A stretch of 64,000 nucleotides of DNA from an uncultured Bacteroidales bacterium (GTDB lineage Bacteria; Bacteroidota; Bacteroidia; Bacteroidales; UBA932), in NCBI GenBank assembly GCA_944326265.1, contig CALVDE010000018.1, positions 1 through 64,000 on the forward strand. Reading direction: 5' to 3'. How positions within the stretch are numbered: position 1 is the stretch's first letter; every line of letters starts with the position of its first letter. This document shows, piece after piece, positions 15,550 through 23,997 of the stretch. The notes under the pieces were generated by a model that saw only the letters and a program-made list of their open reading frames with translations, did not search any database and had not been told where the DNA came from. Made by a program: the position numbers and the translations under genes.

Positions 15550-16901
15550 AGATGAATGTCAAGAGAATATTGGCGGCATTGGCCGTGGTCCTGGCTGTGC
15601 CGGCTGTGACAGCCGGTGCGCAGGATGCGTCGGAGACAGTGCCGGCCTGGTCTCAGGGTGATTCCGCTGAGGTCTATACCATCGAGCAGTGCTACGACCT
15701 CGTCCGGGAGAACTACCCTCTGGTCAAGCGTTACGAGCTGCTGGACCTGACGGAGGAGTACACCCTGAAGAATGCCTACATGAACTATTTTCCCCAGATA
15801 TCCCTCCAGGGCTCGGCCTCCTGGCAGACCGACGTGCTGGAGTTTCCCTTCGACCTGAGTCCCTACGGGATAGAGATGCCTACCTTCAGCAAGGACCAGT
15901 ACGCGGCCGTCCTGGAGTTGTCCCAGGTGCTCTGGGACGGCGGCATGATAGCGGCCAACCGGGCCAATATCAGGGCCAAGGCTGACGTGGACATGGCCCA
16001 GCAGGAGATCAACATGTACTCGCTGCGGGAGAAGGTCAACGAGCTGTACTTCGGCATCCTCTACCTCGACCAGCAGATCTGTCAGGTGGATATCATGATG
16101 GAGGAGCTGGAGAGGGAGTACGCCCGCATCGAGGGCTGTATCGCCAACGGAGTGGCCAGCCTTTCCGACCTGGACCTGATAGAGGTCGAGCGTATTGCCC
16201 AGAACCAGAGCCGGGACCAGCTTTCGTCCATGCTCGACGCCTATCTCCGTGTGCTGACCATGATGACCGGGGTCAGGATAGATGACAGCCGGCAGCTGGT
16301 CATGCCGTTGCCCGAGGGAATGGACAAGGAGGCGATGCTGGATGCCTTGATAGTGTCGGAGATACGCCGTCCTGAACTGGATCTGTACAAGGCCCAGGAG
16401 CTGGAGATAGACACCCAGCTCGACTACTGGACAGCCGGCGGTCTGCCCCAGTTCAGCCTCTTCATCCGGGGAGGTTATGGCCGTCCGGGACTCAATATGC
16501 TGGACAACAGTTTCCAGCCCTTCGCCATCGGCGGTATCCGTCTGGTATGGAACATCAGCCAGCTCTACAGCCTCGGCTACGGTAAGAAGATAGTCAATTA
16601 CTCGAAAGAGCAGGTCAATACGGTGCGTGAGACCTTCCTCTTCAACACCAACCTTCAGGTGCAGGAGCAGGTGGCCGGGATACGCCGCTATTTCAAGACG
16701 GTGGAGGATGATGAGCGGATAGTGGAGCTCAGGGAGAAAATCCGCGAGTCCACCGCCGCCGGAGTGGAGAACGGCACCAAGAACGCCTCCGACCTGGTCT
16801 CCGAGATAAACAAGGAGAATGCGGCCCGCAGGCAGCTCATCATGCACCAGATAGAGATGATGAAGGCTCTGTACGAGCTCAAGACAATCAAGAACAGCTA
16901 A
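15546..16901 (+). CDS. TolC-family outer-membrane efflux protein
   Basis: From Met at 15546 this is 451 aa. A signal peptide (ILAALAVVLAVPAVTAGA) is cleaved before QDAS. Two outer-membrane efflux domains follow, the first starting at YTIEQCYDLVRENYPLVKRYELLDLTEEY, with long coiled-coil segments (about 95-210 and 290-440). It should form the outer-membrane exit duct for the ABC transporter in the same operon. It shares the architecture but no obvious close identity with the TolC-like protein at 7657-9021. Confidence 0.92.
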   Translation: MKMNVKRILAALAVVLAVPAVTAGAQDASETVPAWSQGDSAEVYTIEQCYDLVRENYPLVKRYELLDLTEEYTLKNAYMNYFPQISLQGSASWQTDVLEFPFDLSPYGIEMPTFSKDQYAAVLELSQVLWDGGMIAANRANIRAKADVDMAQQEINMYSLREKVNELYFGILYLDQQICQVDIMMEELEREYARIEGCIANGVASLSDLDLIEVERIAQNQSRDQLSSMLDAYLRVLTMMTGVRIDDSRQLVMPLPEGMDKEAMLDALIVSEIRRPELDLYKAQELEIDTQLDYWTAGGLPQFSLFIRGGYGRPGLNMLDNSFQPFAIGGIRLVWNISQLYSLGYGKKIVNYSKEQVNTVRETFLFNTNLQVQEQVAGIRRYFKTVEDDERIVELREKIRESTAAGVENGTKNASDLVSEINKENAARRQLIMHQIEMMKALYELKTIKNS

Positions 16902-16930
16902 AGAACGAAAATAGAAACAACACGGATATC

Positions 16931-17842
16931 ATGAAAAAGATCAGATGGATATACCTCCTGCCGGCAGTGGCCGGTGCAGTGCTGATGACGGTTACTTCCT
17001 GCAAGGATGCTGACGGGACCAATGATGCCTCGGGTACGTTCGAGGCCACCGAGGTGATGGTCTCCTCCGAAGCCTCCGGACGCATTCTCTCCCTTAGCGT
17101 GCACGAGGGCGGGGCGCTCACGGCCGGGCAGGACTGCGGACTGGTCGATACCCTTCAGCTCTATCTTCAGAAACGTCAGCTGGAGGCCGGAGTGGAAGCG
17201 GCCCTGAGCCGCCGCCGGGACGTGGAGACCCAGACCGCCTACATCAAGGAGCAGATAGAGGTCAACCGCCGGGAGGCCGACCGCGTGCGTAACCTCATAG
17301 CCGCCGATGCAGCCAACACCAAGCAGCTGGATGACATTACATCATCCATCAAGCTCCTGGAGACCCAGCTGGCGGCCACCGAAGCCGATATCGCCCAGAA
17401 CAACACCATAGCCGAGGCCGAGGCCGCCTCCTACCGGGCCCAGATTGCCCAGGTCGAGGAGTCCCTGCGCCGCTGCCGCATATCCTCTCCGATAGACGGT
17501 ACGGTGCTGGTCAAGTATGCTGAGGCCGGTGAGCTGACAGCCGCCGGCAAGCCCCTGTTCAAGATAGCCGACCTGAGCCGGATGAACCTGCGGGCCTACA
17601 TCACCGCCTCGCAGCTCACGGCAGTCAAGCTGGGCCAGAAGGTGAGGGTATTCGCCGACTCCGGCGAGGACGGGGTGCGCGAGTACGAGGGCACGGTGTC
17701 GTGGATATCGGACCAGTCCGAGTTCACCCCCAAGACTATCCAGACCCGGGACGAGCGGGCCAACCTGGTCTACGCCATCAAGGTCTCGTTCGTCAACGAC
17801 GGCTATGTCAAGATAGGCATGTACGGTGACCTGAAATTCTAG
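16931..17842 (+). CDS. HlyD-family adaptor lipoprotein (YbhG-like)
   Basis: This 303-aa protein has a lipobox near VTSCKDADG (Cys24), so it is probably a lipid-anchored adaptor rather than a transmembrane one. It has the first lipoyl half (ATEVMVSSEASGRILSLSVHEGGAL), a long helical hairpin (about 75-180), the second half (RISSPIDGTVLVKYAEAGELTAAGKPLFKIA), and a beta-barrel domain. It is 29 bp downstream of the TolC gene and 3 bp upstream of the first ATPase gene. It should link the ABC-2 permeases to the channel, as YbhG does in the E. coli YbhGFSR system. Confidence 0.9.
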   Translation: MKKIRWIYLLPAVAGAVLMTVTSCKDADGTNDASGTFEATEVMVSSEASGRILSLSVHEGGALTAGQDCGLVDTLQLYLQKRQLEAGVEAALSRRRDVETQTAYIKEQIEVNRREADRVRNLIAADAANTKQLDDITSSIKLLETQLAATEADIAQNNTIAEAEAASYRAQIAQVEESLRRCRISSPIDGTVLVKYAEAGELTAAGKPLFKIADLSRMNLRAYITASQLTAVKLGQKVRVFADSGEDGVREYEGTVSWISDQSEFTPKTIQTRDERANLVYAIKVSFVNDGYVKIGMYGDLKF

Positions 17843-17845
17843 ACA

Positions 17846-18778
17846 ATGTACAGCGTCGAGGCAGATAATCTCATCAAGCGGTACGGAAGCAACGAAGCTC
17901 TCCGCGGAGTCTCCTTCAGGGTCTCCGAGGGGGAGATATTCGGCATCATCGGACCCGACGGAGCCGGCAAGACCTCCATTTTCCGGATCCTGACCACCCT
18001 AATCCTTCCCGACGGGGGCAGCGCGAGGGTCCTGGGCCTCGATGTCGTGCAGGACTACCACGGGATACGCCGCCGCGTGGGTTATATGCCTGGCCGCTTC
18101 TCTCTCTACCAGGACCTGAGCGTGGAGGAGAATCTCCGCTTCTTCGCCACCCTCTTCGGCACCACCATCGAGGAGAACTACGACCTTGTCAAGGACATTT
18201 ACTCCTACCTGGAGCCGTTCCGCAAGCGCAAGGCCGGAGCCCTTTCCGGCGGCATGAAGCAGAAGCTGGCCCTTTCCTGCGCCCTGATACACAGGCCGGA
18301 TGTCCTTTTCCTGGACGAGCCTACCACCGGTGTGGACCCAGTCTCCCGCAAGGAATTCTGGACGATGCTGCGCCGTCTCAGGGAGCAGGGACTCTCGATA
18401 GTCGTCTCCACCCCCTACATGGACGAGGCGACGCTCTGCGACCGGATTGCGTTGATCCGCAAAGGCATTTTCCTGGATACCGATACCCCCGCCGATATTA
18501 TTTCCAAATTCACCCTTCCCCTGCTGGCCGTCAGCGGTCCCCACATGCCTTCGCTGCTGCGGGACATCCGCCGGATACCGCAGGTATTCAGCTGTTTCGC
18601 CTTCGGAGATACTCACCATGCGGTCATGCGGCCCAGTGATCTGTCCCTCGAGGCGCAGATCAACCTTCTGAACACATCCCTTCATGCTACGGGCCACAGC
18701 GACCTTTCCATCAGGCCGATACGTCCCAATGTGGAGGACTGCTACATGTATCTTGACACACTGGAGGAACGCTCATGA
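17846..18778 (+). CDS. ABC transporter ATP-binding protein (YbhF N-half-like)
   Basis: This 310-aa ATPase has Walker A GPDGAGKTS (residues ~36-44), the signature LSGGMKQKLAL, Walker B VLFLDEPTTGVD and the His-switch position occupied by Pro in STPYMDEA. It aligns by motif with the N-terminal nucleotide-binding half of YbhF-type proteins. In E. coli both halves are one polypeptide; here the second half is a separate gene that overlaps the end of this one by 4 bp (ATGA). The two probably form a heterodimer serving the two ABC-2 permeases that follow. Confidence 0.9.
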   Translation: MYSVEADNLIKRYGSNEALRGVSFRVSEGEIFGIIGPDGAGKTSIFRILTTLILPDGGSARVLGLDVVQDYHGIRRRVGYMPGRFSLYQDLSVEENLRFFATLFGTTIEENYDLVKDIYSYLEPFRKRKAGALSGGMKQKLALSCALIHRPDVLFLDEPTTGVDPVSRKEFWTMLRRLREQGLSIVVSTPYMDEATLCDRIALIRKGIFLDTDTPADIISKFTLPLLAVSGPHMPSLLRDIRRIPQVFSCFAFGDTHHAVMRPSDLSLEAQINLLNTSLHATGHSDLSIRPIRPNVEDCYMYLDTLEERS

Positions 18779-19590
18779 GCAGAGGAGAAAATACCAGAAA
18801 ACGCATCCGTGAGCTCCTTGGGTACACCGACGACGGTTTCCTCAGGGAGGATGAGGTGATACGCACGGAAGGACTCACGAAATGTTTCGGGGACTTCACC
18901 GCTGTCGACCATATCTCGTTCTCTGTCAATAAGGGAGAGATATTCGGCTTCCTCGGGGCCAACGGAGCGGGCAAGACCACGGCCATGAAGATGCTCTGCG
19001 GCCTGAGCAAGCCTACGGACGGCAGGGCGGTGGTGGCTGGCTACGACCTGCATTTCAACAGCGACGTGAAGCGGCTCAAGAAGGTCATCGGCTACATGAG
19101 TCAGAAATTCTCCCTCTACGAGGATCTCAGTGTATGGGAGAATATCCGGCTCTTCGGAGGCATCTACGGGATGAAGGACCGGGACATAGCGGAGAAGACC
19201 GATGAGCTGCTGCTGCGGCTCGGCCTGACGGAACAGCGGGACAGGATGGTGCGGGACCTGCCGCTGGGATGGAAGCAGAAGCTGGCGTTTTCCGTGGCAA
19301 TATTCCACGAGCCGAGGATCGTGTTTCTCGACGAGCCTACGGGAGGTGTGGACCCGGCAACCCGCAGAGGCTTCTGGGAGATGATCTACGATGCCGCCGA
19401 GAGGGGTATCACGGTGTTTGTAACGACCCACTACATGGATGAGGCGGAGTACTGTAACCGCGTCTCCATCATGGTGGACGGCAGGATAGAGGCACTGGAC
19501 TCGCCGGCGGCTCTCAAGCAGCGGTACGGGGCCTCCGGAATGGACGAAGTATTCAGGATGCTCGCCGGGCGGGCCAAAAGGGAGGAATGA
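18775..19590 (+). CDS. ABC transporter ATP-binding protein (YbhF C-half-like)
   Basis: This 271-aa ATPase has about 30 charged residues, then the nucleotide-binding core with Walker A GANGAGKTT, Walker B IVFLDEPTGGVD and the His switch VTTHYMDEAEYCNRV. The ABC signature is degenerate, LPLGWKQKL in place of LSGGxxQ; a similar change is known in the C-terminal half of YbhF-type proteins. One of the two composite ATP sites of the heterodimer should therefore be weaker. The permease gene follows at 4 bp, with a GGAGG stretch just upstream of its ATG. Confidence 0.9.
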   Translation: MSRGENTRKRIRELLGYTDDGFLREDEVIRTEGLTKCFGDFTAVDHISFSVNKGEIFGFLGANGAGKTTAMKMLCGLSKPTDGRAVVAGYDLHFNSDVKRLKKVIGYMSQKFSLYEDLSVWENIRLFGGIYGMKDRDIAEKTDELLLRLGLTEQRDRMVRDLPLGWKQKLAFSVAIFHEPRIVFLDEPTGGVDPATRRGFWEMIYDAAERGITVFVTTHYMDEAEYCNRVSIMVDGRIEALDSPAALKQRYGASGMDEVFRMLAGRAKREE

Positions 19591-19594
19591 CGCT

Positions 19595-20764
19595 ATGGGA
19601 AGGATGCAGGATTTTAAACGGTTCATGTCGTTTGTGGGCAAGGAGTTCAACCACATTCTCCGGGATACGAGGACCCTCATGGTGCTCATCGTGATGCCGG
19701 TGGTGATGATAGTGCTCTTCGGCTTCGCCCTGTCCACCGAGATCAAGGATGTCAAGGTGGCTGTCTACGACCCCTCGCGGGATGCGGCCACATCGCGGCT
19801 CATCAGTCAGATAGATGCCAGTGAATATTTCACGGTTACGGCCTTCCTGGACGGGGAGGACGGGGTGCTGGAGGCTTTCCGCTCCAACTCGGCGGACATC
19901 GCCCTGGTCTTCGAGGACAATTTCTACCACCGTGCGGTTCATGACTCCGACGGCCGTCTGCAGATCATCGTGGACGGCTCCAACACCAATATCGGCTCGA
20001 TGGCGGTATTCTATGTCAGCAGCATAGTCTCCTCCTTCCAGAAGGAGCTGGCGCAGGAGGCGGCTCTCAACCAGGCAGCTGCGGGCGGCTCATCATCCTC
20101 GGCGGAGGATGTCCAGCCCGTGCAGATACACACCTCCACCCGCATGATGTACAATCCCCAGATGAAGAGCGCCTTCAACTTCGTGCCAGGAGTGATGGGC
20201 ATGATTCTCATGCTCGTGTGCGCGATGATGACCTCGGTGTCCATCGTCCGCGAGAAGGAGAGGGGGACGATGGAGGTGCTGCTGGTCTCGCCCGTGAAGC
20301 CCTTCTCGGTGATACTGGCCAAGGCGATACCCTACTTCGTGGTCTCGGCCTTCATCCTGCTGATAGTCCTCTGCCTGTCGGTGTTCCTGATCAAGGTGCC
20401 GATATCGGGCAGTCTGATGTGGGTGGTATTAGTGTCGCTGCTGTTCATCCTCGTGTCACTGTCGATAGGTATCCTGATATCTACTCTCGTGGCCAAGCAG
20501 GAGGTGGCGATACTTATCTCGGGCATGGTGCTGATGCTCCCTACGATGCTGCTCTCGGGCATGCTTTTCCCCATCGAGAGCATGCCGAAGGTGCTGCAGT
20601 GGATATCTTACTGTGTACCGGCCAAATGGTATATTGACTCGATTAAGGTGATGATGATTCAGGGCCTCGGCATCCGGTACTGCCTCGACGCGGTACTGAT
20701 TCTGTGCGGATTCCTGACGGTAATCACCGGACTGAGCGTATTTAAATTCAAGGACAGGCTATGA
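19595..20764 (+). CDS. ABC-2 type permease (YbhS/YbhR-like), first
   Basis: This 389-aa membrane protein has one N-terminal helix (about 25-45, LMVLIVMPVVMIVLFGFALS), a periplasmic domain to about residue 190, and then about five C-terminal helices starting at FVPGVMGMILMLVCAMMTSVSIVREKERGTMEVLLVSPV. This is the ABC2_membrane_3 architecture, including the conserved EKERGTMEVLLVSP motif. It ends with a 4-bp overlap with the second permease gene. The two should form the transmembrane heterodimer. Confidence 0.92.
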   Translation: MGRMQDFKRFMSFVGKEFNHILRDTRTLMVLIVMPVVMIVLFGFALSTEIKDVKVAVYDPSRDAATSRLISQIDASEYFTVTAFLDGEDGVLEAFRSNSADIALVFEDNFYHRAVHDSDGRLQIIVDGSNTNIGSMAVFYVSSIVSSFQKELAQEAALNQAAAGGSSSSAEDVQPVQIHTSTRMMYNPQMKSAFNFVPGVMGMILMLVCAMMTSVSIVREKERGTMEVLLVSPVKPFSVILAKAIPYFVVSAFILLIVLCLSVFLIKVPISGSLMWVVLVSLLFILVSLSIGILISTLVAKQEVAILISGMVLMLPTMLLSGMLFPIESMPKVLQWISYCVPAKWYIDSIKVMMIQGLGIRYCLDAVLILCGFLTVITGLSVFKFKDRL

Positions 20765-21873
20765 TACTCAAATATCTCATAGAAAAGGAATTCAAGCAGA
20801 TGGCGAGAGACCCATTCATCCTCTTCATCGTCATAGCCCTGCCCGTACTGGTGATGCTGGTCTTCCCCTGGGCCACCACCATGGAGATCAAGAACGTCAA
20901 TGTGGCTGTGGTGGACAACGACCGCTCGGACCTCTCCAGGCTGCTGACCGAGAAGATAGCCTCTACAGAGTATTTCGACATCACCGGGGTATTCATGCGC
21001 TCGGACGAGGCCTTAGAGCAGGTGGAGTTCGGGGACGCGGACATCATCCTCGAGGTGCCCTACGGATTTGAGCAGGATCTGCTCTCGGAGGGCGGCAGCT
21101 CCCTTCTGATAGAGGCCAATGCAGTCAACGGGACCAAGGCCAGCCTCGGTACGTCCTACCTCGATGTCATAGTGCTGGACTTCACCGAGGAGGTGAACTT
21201 AGAGCGCGGGGCCGTGACGCTGACGGCTCCCGGCGGCATAGCCGTGGACTCCTACTACTGGTTCAATCCCACGATGGACTACAAGATACCCATGATTCCG
21301 GCCCTGATCATGCTCGTCGTTGCCCTTATCACCGGCTTCCTCCCGGCCATGAACATCGTCGGTGAGAAGGAGGCCGGCACCATCGAGCAGATCAATGTCA
21401 CCCCCGTCCCGAAGATTACCTTCATCGTGGGCAAACTCATTCCGTACTGGGTCATCGGTGTCATCGTGCTCAGTGTCGGCATGGTGGTCGCCTGGCTGCT
21501 TTACGGCCTGCGTCCGGAGGGCAGCGTGCTTCTGCTCTACGGCCTGTCGCTGCTCTTCATCTTCGGCCTCTCAGGGCTGGGTCTTATAATTTCCAACTAT
21601 TCCGGCACGATGCAGCAGGCGATGTTCATGATATTCTTCATCATCATCGTCTTCATCCTCATGAGCGGCATTTTCACTCCGGTCAGCAGTATGCCGGAGT
21701 GGGCCAGAGCTATCTCTATGTTCGATCCGTTCACGTATTTCGCTCAGATAATGAGCATGATCTATCTCAAGGGCAGCACATTCACGGACATCCTTCCGTA
21801 CGTCTATCCGCTGCTGGCTTTCTTCGTCGTCATCATCGGCTGGGCCGTCCTCAGCTACCGCAAGCGCGGATGA
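20761..21873 (+). CDS. ABC-2 type permease (YbhR/YbhS-like), second
   Basis: This 370-aa protein has the same layout as its upstream neighbour: an N-terminal helix (FILFIVIALPVLVMLVFPWA), a periplasmic domain, and five to six C-terminal helices with EKEAGTIEQINVTPV. It is the last gene of the TetR-TolC-HlyD-ABC-ABC-ABC2-ABC2 operon. No strong terminator follows; the next 60 nt are AT-rich and hold the promoter of the lipoprotein gene. Confidence 0.92.
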   Translation: MILKYLIEKEFKQMARDPFILFIVIALPVLVMLVFPWATTMEIKNVNVAVVDNDRSDLSRLLTEKIASTEYFDITGVFMRSDEALEQVEFGDADIILEVPYGFEQDLLSEGGSSLLIEANAVNGTKASLGTSYLDVIVLDFTEEVNLERGAVTLTAPGGIAVDSYYWFNPTMDYKIPMIPALIMLVVALITGFLPAMNIVGEKEAGTIEQINVTPVPKITFIVGKLIPYWVIGVIVLSVGMVVAWLLYGLRPEGSVLLLYGLSLLFIFGLSGLGLIISNYSGTMQQAMFMIFFIIIVFILMSGIFTPVSSMPEWARAISMFDPFTYFAQIMSMIYLKGSTFTDILPYVYPLLAFFVVIIGWAVLSYRKRG

Positions 21874-21932
21874 CAGATGAAAAATTCTATAATAAAAAGT
21901 TATTAAAATTTTAATTTGATTTTAAAATTTTT

Positions 21933-21940
21933 TAAATTTG
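21933..21940 (+). promoter_or_regulatory. Probable promoter -7 element of the first BACON lipoprotein
   Basis: TAAATTTG matches TAnnTTTG in a very AT-rich stretch. A TTTG at 21915-21918 is only 14 nt upstream, shorter than usual, so the -33 assignment is uncertain. The leader to ATG 21982 would be about 35 nt. Confidence 0.4.
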
Positions 21941-21981
21941 TTGCGACAAAAGTTTTATTAACCTTAAAAACCAAATGCAGT

Positions 21982-23919
21982 ATGAAAAAATCCCTGTTTT
22001 TTATTATCTGTACAGCGGCTCTGGTTTTCACGGCATGTCAGAAGCCGGATACCAAGGAGCCCGTCAATCCGGATGCTCCGTCGATAACGCTCGGCATCCA
22101 GGGCAATCTTCAGGTTCCCCTCGAGGGCGGTCTGGCCGAGATTCCCTATGAGATCGTCAATCCTGTGGACGGCGGCAAGATATCCGCAGTCTCTTCCGAG
22201 GACTGGGCCGGGGAGTTCAACTATGACACTGATGGCGTAGTTGCATTCACCGTTCAGGAGAACGAGGAGACCGAGGCCAGAAGCACCATCGTCACCCTTA
22301 CCTACACCTACGGCGAGGGCGAGACCGTGACCGCTCAGGTCAATGTAGTCCAGGAGCCCGCAGTAGCTTACGACTATGAGTACGAGCTGTCAGTCCTTAC
22401 CGGTACCTATTATGGCGATATGTACGGTAACAACGGAGAGAACAACTACTACACCTGGCTCTCTGACATTCCCTTCGAGGACGGCTACACCCAGTTAGGC
22501 GGTGTGTACTATCTCTTCGATATCTTCGCTCCCGCAGCGGAAGACCCTGAGAATCCCGTTATCCCGGCCGGTACATACACACTGGGCGAGATGGGCGCGA
22601 CCGAGGAGATGACATTCACGGCGGATTACTCCAAGGCTCTGTATGCCATATCAGAGGAGGAGGTAGTGTTTAACTGCGGATTCAGTGCCGGAACACTGAC
22701 AGTCTCTTACGAGGGAAGCAATATGATAGCAGAGGGCTTCCTGACCGATGCGGATGGAAAGCTTCACCACATCGTCTTCACCAGCCCTGATTATGTACTT
22801 GATACTTATGAGGAGCCGGAGCCTCCTACAATAGAGGAGATTACAGATCCGGTTGACTTTGCTGCGACACTGGCACAGGCCAGCTATGTCACCGATGACG
22901 GAAGTACCATGGAGGTAAACATGCTCTTCACTGATATGGAGGTGGATGCCGAGGGATATCTGGTCGGAGCAGGCTCTTATCTGTTAGTGGATGCTTTCAT
23001 GCCTTTCAATGAGGACGGTACGATTGCCACCGGTACATACACATTCTCCGAGGATTACTCTCCTATGACCATGAGTCCCGGTGATATGATGGAGTTCTTA
23101 GGATATCTGTTCCCTCTGGGTACATATCTCCAGTATTATGAGACAGCAGAGTCAGATACTCCTTTGTATGGTCTGCTGGTTGACGGCAGCATGGAGATCT
23201 CAGGTGAGCCTGGCAACTACACCATCGAGTTCAATGCTGTCAATGCCGCAGGTGTCTCAGTGTCTACGAGCTATACCGGTCCTATGGAGGTAGCGAACAT
23301 GCCCGGCCCGTTCTCGACTCTGACAGGAGACTACACTCTGGATCTGGAAGGAGCAGTCGGTACGGCTGATTTCTATGGTGACTTCTACTCTACAGGCGGC
23401 GGTAACTGGTATGTATTCCTTGAACCGACAACCGGAACTGACGGTCTGCAGTTAGACCTCGTGGCTGAGGGTCTGAATTTCGCAGACGGTATAACCAGCG
23501 GAACATACACCGCAGCTGCAACCGGCAATCCTTATCCCGGTGAGTATCTGGTCGGATACAACGACAACGGATCGCTCGGCGGAACGATGTTCCTCGGCGG
23601 TTTCACGGCTGACGGTTATGTGTCGGAGTTCGCACCGGCTATGTCCGGAGACCTGGTGATCACCAATCACGGTGACGGTACCTACACGTTCTCCTTCGAG
23701 TTCCTCGATGACTTCGGCCACACCTGGGACGGTGAGTGGACAGGCTCTCTCTCTACTACAGATTATTCCGGAGCATCTGCCGCAGCACCCGAGCGTTCTG
23801 CCGCCAAGGTTCTCGGATCGAAGATTACTATGGAAGAAAGGATCGATGCCCAGAAGAACCTCCCTCTCAAGGTGGCTTCCAGAGCATTCGAATCAAACAG
23901 GGCAAAGGCAGTCCGCTAA
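21982..23919 (+). CDS. BACON-domain surface lipoprotein with three tandem beta modules (paralogue 1)
   Basis: From Met at 21982 this is 645 aa. The lipobox LVFTACQ gives lipidated Cys19. Residues ~35-130 form a BACON-like domain ending in the usual VTYTYG..VTAQVNVVQ pattern. Three beta-rich modules of roughly 130-150 residues follow, each built around a PAGTYTL or SGTYT turn, a VSYEGSN or similar strand and a closing D-x-G-x-x-H/W element. BACON domains are common in Bacteroidetes proteins that bind glycans or mucins; binding is inferred. The 5' 335 bp after the signal peptide and a ~167-bp block near the 3' end (23578-23744) are almost identical to paralogue 2. The frame opens at 21916, but that extension has no signal peptide. 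Confidence 0.8.
   Translation: MKKSLFFIICTAALVFTACQKPDTKEPVNPDAPSITLGIQGNLQVPLEGGLAEIPYEIVNPVDGGKISAVSSEDWAGEFNYDTDGVVAFTVQENEETEARSTIVTLTYTYGEGETVTAQVNVVQEPAVAYDYEYELSVLTGTYYGDMYGNNGENNYYTWLSDIPFEDGYTQLGGVYYLFDIFAPAAEDPENPVIPAGTYTLGEMGATEEMTFTADYSKALYAISEEEVVFNCGFSAGTLTVSYEGSNMIAEGFLTDADGKLHHIVFTSPDYVLDTYEEPEPPTIEEITDPVDFAATLAQASYVTDDGSTMEVNMLFTDMEVDAEGYLVGAGSYLLVDAFMPFNEDGTIATGTYTFSEDYSPMTMSPGDMMEFLGYLFPLGTYLQYYETAESDTPLYGLLVDGSMEISGEPGNYTIEFNAVNAAGVSVSTSYTGPMEVANMPGPFSTLTGDYTLDLEGAVGTADFYGDFYSTGGGNWYVFLEPTTGTDGLQLDLVAEGLNFADGITSGTYTAAATGNPYPGEYLVGYNDNGSLGGTMFLGGFTADGYVSEFAPAMSGDLVITNHGDGTYTFSFEFLDDFGHTWDGEWTGSLSTTDYSGASAAAPERSAAKVLGSKITMEERIDAQKNLPLKVASRAFESNRAKAVR
22021..22355 (+). repeat. 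Direct repeat, copy 1 (BACON-encoding block)
   Basis: Copy 1 of a 335-bp direct repeat. Reading both copies side by side I find only two differences (an A/G at 'GGCGT[A/G]GTT' and an A/G at 'GGCG[A/G]GGGC'). The offset to copy 2 is exactly 2019 bp. The sequences on both sides diverge abruptly. Confidence 0.9.
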
Positions 23920-23942
23920 CCCTGCTCCCTAAGATGAGTTTT

Positions 23943-23974
23943 AAGGCCGGCCCCGGTAAAGGACCGGCCTTTTA
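23943..23974 (+). terminator. Intrinsic terminator after BACON lipoprotein 1
   Basis: AAGGCCGG at 23943-23950 pairs with CCGGCCTT at 23964-23971, followed by a short T-rich tail. It lies 24 bp after the stop codon and only about 24 bp before the GTG start of the next gene. Confidence 0.75.
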
Positions 23975-23997
23975 TTCCGAATATTAATTTTTGCAGT

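Noticed and set aside
15072-16847. A 591-codon minus-strand reading frame antisense to the TetR and TolC genes
   Set aside because: It lies over two well-supported genes, has no signal or domain of its own, and shows the His/Gln/Leu bias of an antisense frame.
18775-19590. Interpretation as a broken ABC ATPase because of the missing LSGGQ
   Set aside because: Walker A, Walker B and the His switch are intact, and a similar signature change is known in the second half of YbhF-type proteins.
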